From the NCBI GenBank assembly GCA_031396835.1, contig JANNLO010000174.1:1-11601 (forward strand): a DNA stretch of 11,601 bases, in the 5' to 3' direction. The DNA comes from Snowella sp031396835 (GTDB lineage: Bacteria > Cyanobacteriota > Cyanobacteriia > Cyanobacteriales > Microcystaceae). Under the pieces are notes generated by a model. That model saw only the letters and a program-made list of their open reading frames with translations. It was not told the DNA's origin and made no database searches. Both the position numbers and the translations under genes were made by a program. This document shows positions 7,791 to 11,601 of the stretch, piece by piece. Within the stretch, counting starts at the first letter, position 1; every line of letters starts with the position of its first letter.

Positions 7791-8073
7791 AATCTTGGTA
7801 TAAAAGATCTCAAGACTTTCTTAATCTATCTGGACTGAAAAGAAAATCAAAAAGAAGTTTAGCGTCTTACGTTTTATTCAGAGAACATTTTTTTACTGAT
7901 CTACAATTGCCGTAAACACAATAATCTTTTGCTATTAGCAAGAATCACCGTAATATAAAATCTATATCTAACTTAAGAATAATCTCCCCTTGAATTATCT
8001 GAGGAATCTAAATTATTATTTAGTTCGTCAGTTGTTCCATGTTTTCCCACTCTGTCTCCTAATTTTTTGCCCT

Positions 8074-11000
8074 ATGCTGCTTAGTATTGCGGATGTTTTT
8101 ATCAAAAAGCCTGTTCTCACAACAGTCTGTACCATTGTTATTGTTCTGTTAGGCGCGATCGCAATTCCCCTGCTTCCTTTGGCAAAATTACCTGACATGG
8201 CTCCAAAACAGGTAACTGTCGCAGCGACCTATGTGGGGGCAGATGCAAAGACGACCGAAGATAACGTTACAACCGTTTTAGAGAGACAAATCAACGGGAC
8301 GGAACAAGTCGTTTATATGAGTTCCAGCACCGACAATACGGGAATTAGTAGCACGAGTGTTTATTTTCCTGTCGAAATGGATCGCAATATTGCCCAGGTT
8401 TTGGTACAAAATAATGTGGCGATCGCCCAATCGAGTTTACCCGAATCCGTTGCTCGCCAAGGAATTGTTACCCAAATACAATCGCCTTCCGTGACCATTG
8501 CCTACGGGATTCATTCGGAAAAAGATGCTAACGGGAAGTTTATTTACGATGATATTTTTCTGAGTAATTTCGTCGATCGCGTTATCAATAATGAAATCAA
8601 ACGCTTAGATGGAGTCGGAAGTACGGCCATTATTGGGGTTGGGCAATATGCGATGCGTTTTTGGCTCGATCCCGATAAAATCGCCGCCAGACAATTGACC
8701 TCTCAAGATGTAGTCCAGGCAATCCAGACCCAAAATATTCAAATTGGGGCAGGGGGAGTTAACTTGCCGCCAGTGGATGAAGACAAGGAATTTCAGATTA
8801 ATGCACGGGCATTGGGTCGGTTTGTGACCCCAGAAGAAGCGGAAGAAATTGTCGTCAAAGTGGGAGAAAACGGAACTTTAATTCGCGTGAAAGATATTGG
8901 ACGGGTAACGGTCGGAGCGCAAAATTATCGACAAGTGAGTATTTTTGATGGTGCGCCTTCGGTTGCATTTTTGATTTATCAATTACCAGGTTCTAACGCC
9001 CTCAACACTGCTTCTTTAGTGAAGGAAAAAATGGCCAAACTGGAACCCCTATTTCCGCCTGGACTTAAAGCGACAGTGGCTCTTGATAATACGCTCTTCG
9101 TAACTTCATCGTTGACGGAAGCTGTTAAAACCTTATTTGAAGCGATTCTTTTGGTATTTTTGGTGATTTTTATTTTTCTCCAAAATTGGCGGACGACGAT
9201 TATTCCCGCGATCGCCATTCCCGTTTCTCTTTTGGGAGCCATGGCCTTCGCCCTAGCTTTTGGTTTTAGTTTGAATCAATTAACTCTATTCGGGGTTATT
9301 TTGGCCACAGGGCTAGTGGTAGATGACGGAATTCTGATTGTAGAGGCGATCGAAACCAAATTAGCCCAGGGAATGCGACCCATGCAAGCGGCGTTGGATG
9401 CCATGAATGAATTAACAGGAGCCGTCATTTCCACCTCTGTCGTGTTAATGGCCGTGTTTATTCCTGTCACCTTTTTTCCTGGCACAACGGGGATTGTTTA
9501 TAAGCAATTCGCCTTAATTATGGCTTTTTCCGTCGCAATTTCTACCTTTAACGCCCTCAGCTTTTCTCCCAGTATGTCGGCCATTCTCATGCGCCCCAGG
9601 AAAGAAGCCCACGGCCCCTTAGCAATCTTTTTTGATGGTTTCAACTGGTTTTTTGAACGGTTGAAAGATGGTTACACCAGAATTGTTGAATTTCTAATTA
9701 GTGTACGGTTATTGGTCATTCCTGTCTTTATTGCGGCTCTGGGTTTAACCGCTTGGGTTTATAGCATCACTCCCACAGGATTTATTCCCGAAGAAGACCA
9801 GGGTTATTTTTTCATGCTCGGTAACGCGCCACCAGGAGTTTCGATTCAATACACAAAAAGAGTTATTCAACAAGTCACCGAAGTGGTTCAAGCTAGACCC
9901 GAAGTTGAACACGTTTTGGGGATGGGCGGCTTTAGCTTTGGGGGAAATGATAGTAGTAAATCACTCTATTTTGTCAAACTCAAACAATGGGAAGACAGAC
10001 CAGGACAAAAAGCTTCTGTTTTTGGGTTATTGGGTGAGATTAATCGTGAATTAGCGACAAAAATAACAGATGCCCAGGTTTTAGCCGTGAACGCGCCTCC
10101 TGTGGATGGACTCAGTAGTACGGGAGGACTAGATTTTTATATTCAAAATCGTGGTGGGCTACCAATGGAAGCTTTGGTAGATAATGTCAGAAAATACATG
10201 GAAGCGGCCCGAAAACTGCCCGAACTAAATCCCCGCACGGTTTTTACCCAATTTACCTTTGACGCGCCGTTATTAGAAATTTCTGTCAATCGCATTCAAG
10301 CCAATGCTCAAAATGTCCGTGTTGATGATATTTTCAGTACATTAGGAACTTATCTCGGTTCGACCTACGTTAATCAATTTGTCCTAGATGGTCGGCTTTA
10401 TCAGGTGTTTGCTCAAGCAGAAGGGGATTTTCGTTCTAATCCCCAGGATATTGGCCGTCTCTATGTCCGTTCTCGTACGGGTGCATTGGTACAGTTGGAT
10501 AATCTCGTGAATGTCAAACAAATTACCTATCCGCCGATTATTCCCCACTTTAATGTTTATCCAGCAGTCAATGTTCAGGCTTCCCCTGCGGCCGGCTTTA
10601 GTTCGGGTCAGGCGATCGCGGCGATGGAAAAATTAGCAGACGAAATTCTGCCCGTCAGTTTCGGCTATGAATGGTACGGAACGGCTTATCAAGAGAAACA
10701 ATCAGGAGGAGCGGCTCCCATTATCTTTGGCTTAGCTTTTATCATGGTTTTCCTCGTTCTAGCCGCCCAATACGAAAGCTATGTTGACCCGACCATTATT
10801 ATGATGACCGTTCCCCTAGCAATTTTAGGTGCAGTAGGAGCGGTTTTATTGCGGGCTAATGCTCAGATTGCAACTAACGCAGTCTGGCCAAACATGAACA
10901 ATAATATTTATGTTCAAGTCGCGCTGGTAATGTTAATTGGGATTGCCAGTAAAAATGCGATCCTGATCGTAGAATTTGCAAACCAGGCAATGGATTTGGG

Positions 11001-11379
11001 GATGAGTATTACCAAAGCCGCCGCTTTTGCAGGAAAAGAACGTCTCCGCCCCATTTTAATGACTGTCATTTCTGGTTTAGTGGGTTTCTGGCCCTTGGTG
11101 ATTGCATCGGGAGCAGGAGCCATGAGTCGTTGGTCTCTGGGAACCGCAATTTTTGGGGGCTATCTTATTTCTTCTATTTTGAGTTTATTTCTCGTTCCTG
11201 TTCTCTTTGTGGTAGTTAAGGAGTTGGAGCATCGTTTCCTTTCTGGCGGCGGCGATGGCAAATCGGGTTCTTCAGGAAAAGGGAAAAAAGCAGAACCTGT
11301 CAAAGAAGTTCCAACAATAGCTCAGGAAGAACCGAATGCTGTGCCGACAACGTTTAAGGCGGCTCCTCAAAATGAATAA
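8074..11379 (+). CDS. RND-family efflux transporter, HAE1 (AcrB-like) inner-membrane pump
   Basis: This proton-driven inner-membrane pump has 1101 residues from the ATG at 8074, a little longer than AcrB. It opens with the standard RND N-terminus (ADVFIKKPVLTTVCTIVIVL, TM1 about 14-32). A second helix lies around 354-373 after the first periplasmic loop. The TM4 proton relay GLVVDDGILIVEAIE has D417 and D418, and the TM10 motif ASKNAILIVEFANQ has K960. IPEEDQGYFF marks the start of the second periplasmic half. All proton-relay residues are present, so the pump looks functional. After TM12 there is a hydrophilic cytosolic tail of about 45 residues rich in Gly, Lys, Glu and Pro (from about 11245). 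A TTG at 7990 would add 28 residues but gives an atypical second hydrophobic leader, so I prefer 8074 although its ribosome site is weak. No membrane-fusion or outer-membrane partner gene is adjacent. The exported substrate cannot be read from sequence. Confidence 0.94.
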   Translation: MLLSIADVFIKKPVLTTVCTIVIVLLGAIAIPLLPLAKLPDMAPKQVTVAATYVGADAKTTEDNVTTVLERQINGTEQVVYMSSSTDNTGISSTSVYFPVEMDRNIAQVLVQNNVAIAQSSLPESVARQGIVTQIQSPSVTIAYGIHSEKDANGKFIYDDIFLSNFVDRVINNEIKRLDGVGSTAIIGVGQYAMRFWLDPDKIAARQLTSQDVVQAIQTQNIQIGAGGVNLPPVDEDKEFQINARALGRFVTPEEAEEIVVKVGENGTLIRVKDIGRVTVGAQNYRQVSIFDGAPSVAFLIYQLPGSNALNTASLVKEKMAKLEPLFPPGLKATVALDNTLFVTSSLTEAVKTLFEAILLVFLVIFIFLQNWRTTIIPAIAIPVSLLGAMAFALAFGFSLNQLTLFGVILATGLVVDDGILIVEAIETKLAQGMRPMQAALDAMNELTGAVISTSVVLMAVFIPVTFFPGTTGIVYKQFALIMAFSVAISTFNALSFSPSMSAILMRPRKEAHGPLAIFFDGFNWFFERLKDGYTRIVEFLISVRLLVIPVFIAALGLTAWVYSITPTGFIPEEDQGYFFMLGNAPPGVSIQYTKRVIQQVTEVVQARPEVEHVLGMGGFSFGGNDSSKSLYFVKLKQWEDRPGQKASVFGLLGEINRELATKITDAQVLAVNAPPVDGLSSTGGLDFYIQNRGGLPMEALVDNVRKYMEAARKLPELNPRTVFTQFTFDAPLLEISVNRIQANAQNVRVDDIFSTLGTYLGSTYVNQFVLDGRLYQVFAQAEGDFRSNPQDIGRLYVRSRTGALVQLDNLVNVKQITYPPIIPHFNVYPAVNVQASPAAGFSSGQAIAAMEKLADEILPVSFGYEWYGTAYQEKQSGGAAPIIFGLAFIMVFLVLAAQYESYVDPTIIMMTVPLAILGAVGAVLLRANAQIATNAVWPNMNNNIYVQVALVMLIGIASKNAILIVEFANQAMDLGMSITKAAAFAGKERLRPILMTVISGLVGFWPLVIASGAGAMSRWSLGTAIFGGYLISSILSLFLVPVLFVVVKELEHRFLSGGGDGKSGSSGKGKKAEPVKEVPTIAQEEPNAVPTTFKAAPQNE

Positions 11380-11403
11380 TTGATGTTATTTTCAAAGTTT
11401 TAT

Positions 11404-11437
11404 ACAGTCTCTATTCTGACATTGAGGCTGTTTTTTT
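11404..11437 (+). terminator. Rho-independent terminator after the RND gene
   Basis: The stem is CAGTCTC (11405-11411) with GAGGCTG (11424-11430), with one G-T wobble and an extra A-T pair at 11404/11431. It has a 12-nt loop and is followed directly by seven T residues. It lies 25 bp after the RND stop codon and separates that gene from the mobile element at the right edge. Confidence 0.85.
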
Positions 11438-11457
11438 AGATTAATACAGCAATAAAT

Positions 11458-11601
11458 CCCACATTCAGCAGGTTAAATTGTAAAAATGTTATTTTAATCT
11501 AAATGAAATTAAGGTAAGCAAAATGAAAAAAGAAATGCAAATAGATGTTCAAGATATAGACCATTTGGGAATAATAGCAGGAATTATAGACGAAATAGGA
11601 A
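11458..11601 (+). mobile_element. Left part of an insertion sequence (IS1634/DUF4277 type), cut by the window end
   Basis: A transposase gene begins at 11523, so the element's left end must lie between the RND terminator and that ATG. A plausible boundary is CCCACATTCAGCAGG at 11458-11472, placed here because of its distance from the ATG and its non-AT-rich character in AT-rich surroundings. The boundary is a guess: the right end, the matching terminal repeat and any target-site duplication are outside the window. Confidence 0.45.
11523..11601 (+). CDS. Transposase N-terminus, IS1634 family with DUF4277-like start (partial)
   Basis: Only the first 26 codons are present. The segment DVQDIDHLGIIAGIIDEIG matches from memory the opening of cyanobacterial IS1634-type transposases (DUF4277 region, usual pattern 'xxNLDHLGIVAGxIDEIG'), which belong to the DDE group related to IS4. 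AAGG at 11511-11514 lies eight bases before the ATG. Whether the transposase is intact cannot be judged. It lies in the same direction as the RND gene but behind that gene's terminator, so it is probably expressed independently. Confidence 0.75.
   Translation, partial: MKKEMQIDVQDIDHLGIIAGIIDEIG

Larger units (their letters stand above)
834..10619. repeat. Dispersed HIP1 octamers (GCGATCGC)
   Basis: Copies I located start at 834, 1602, 3376, 4793, 5041, 5309, 6355, 6849, 7458, 8155, 8419, 9208 and 10612. A given octamer is expected about once per 65 kb by chance, so this is strong over-representation and is the best single indicator of a cyanobacterial genome. The sites lie mostly inside genes and have no known gene-specific role. 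The PPC gene has only two in 3.2 kb, fewer per kb than the other large genes. Confidence 0.9.

Noticed and set aside
7929..7959. Possible promoter TTGCTA ... TAATAT/TATAAA upstream of the RND gene
   Set aside because: The hexamers are imperfect, the spacing depends on which -10 is chosen, and the region is AT-rich enough to give chance matches.
7990..8073. TTG start giving the RND pump 28 extra residues
   Set aside because: It would place an additional hydrophobic leader before the standard RND N-terminus (LLSIADVFIKKPV), and TTG starts are uncommon. The ATG at 8074 matches the usual family start.
1..11601. CRISPR arrays, tRNA or rRNA genes, riboswitches
   Set aside because: No regularly spaced short repeats, cloverleaf-like segments or rRNA-like sequence were noticed on either strand; the only repeats are the inverted repeat, the PPC domains and HIP1.

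Overview
This window looks like chromosomal DNA from a cyanobacterium. The octamer GCGATCGC (HIP1) occurs at least 13 times in 11.6 kb, the DNA is AT-rich, and the encoded proteins are typical cyanobacterial families. These include a PPC/CARDB repeat protein with the cyanobacterial 'LEEFGHFVDA' N-terminal region, a prohibitin-like SPFH protein, a citrate synthase next to an aspartate aminotransferase, and an HAE1-type RND pump. The family resemblances fit a unicellular group such as Crocosphaera, Cyanothece, Gloeothece or Microcystis, but the genus is not resolved.

Layout. Positions 99-3314 (minus strand) hold a large, probably exported repeat protein: a degenerate zincin-like N-terminus, a PPC domain, a CARDB domain, then five PPC domains. 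Its 3' end is abnormal. The last PPC domain breaks off near 134, and the reading frame runs through about 24 unrelated bases into an inverted copy of part of the same gene (1-109 is the reverse complement of 359-467 with one mismatch). This is either a real inverted duplication or a fold-back or assembly artefact at the left edge. Positions 3315-3813 are an AT-rich intergenic region with a candidate promoter for the rightward genes. Then come four rightward housekeeping genes with gaps of about 70-110 bp: SPFH/prohibitin (3814-4659), SixA-type histidine phosphatase (4732-5226), citrate synthase (5338-6519) and class I aspartate aminotransferase (6627-7790). After a 283-bp gap to the preferred start comes a complete RND transporter (8074-11379), closed by a good intrinsic terminator (11404-11437). 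At the right edge begins a transposase of the IS1634/DUF4277 type (11523 onward, truncated by the window).

How the genes relate. Citrate synthase and aspartate aminotransferase both use oxaloacetate, one feeding 2-oxoglutarate synthesis and the other aspartate, so the pair sits at the carbon/nitrogen branch point. The SPFH protein and the RND pump are membrane proteins with no evident partner genes here; in particular the pump has no adjacent membrane-fusion protein. No tRNA, rRNA or CRISPR array was seen. I found no clearly new multi-gene system. The most unusual structure is the inverted repeat that truncates the PPC protein, followed by the EEFGH variant of a metallopeptidase-like motif in the same protein.
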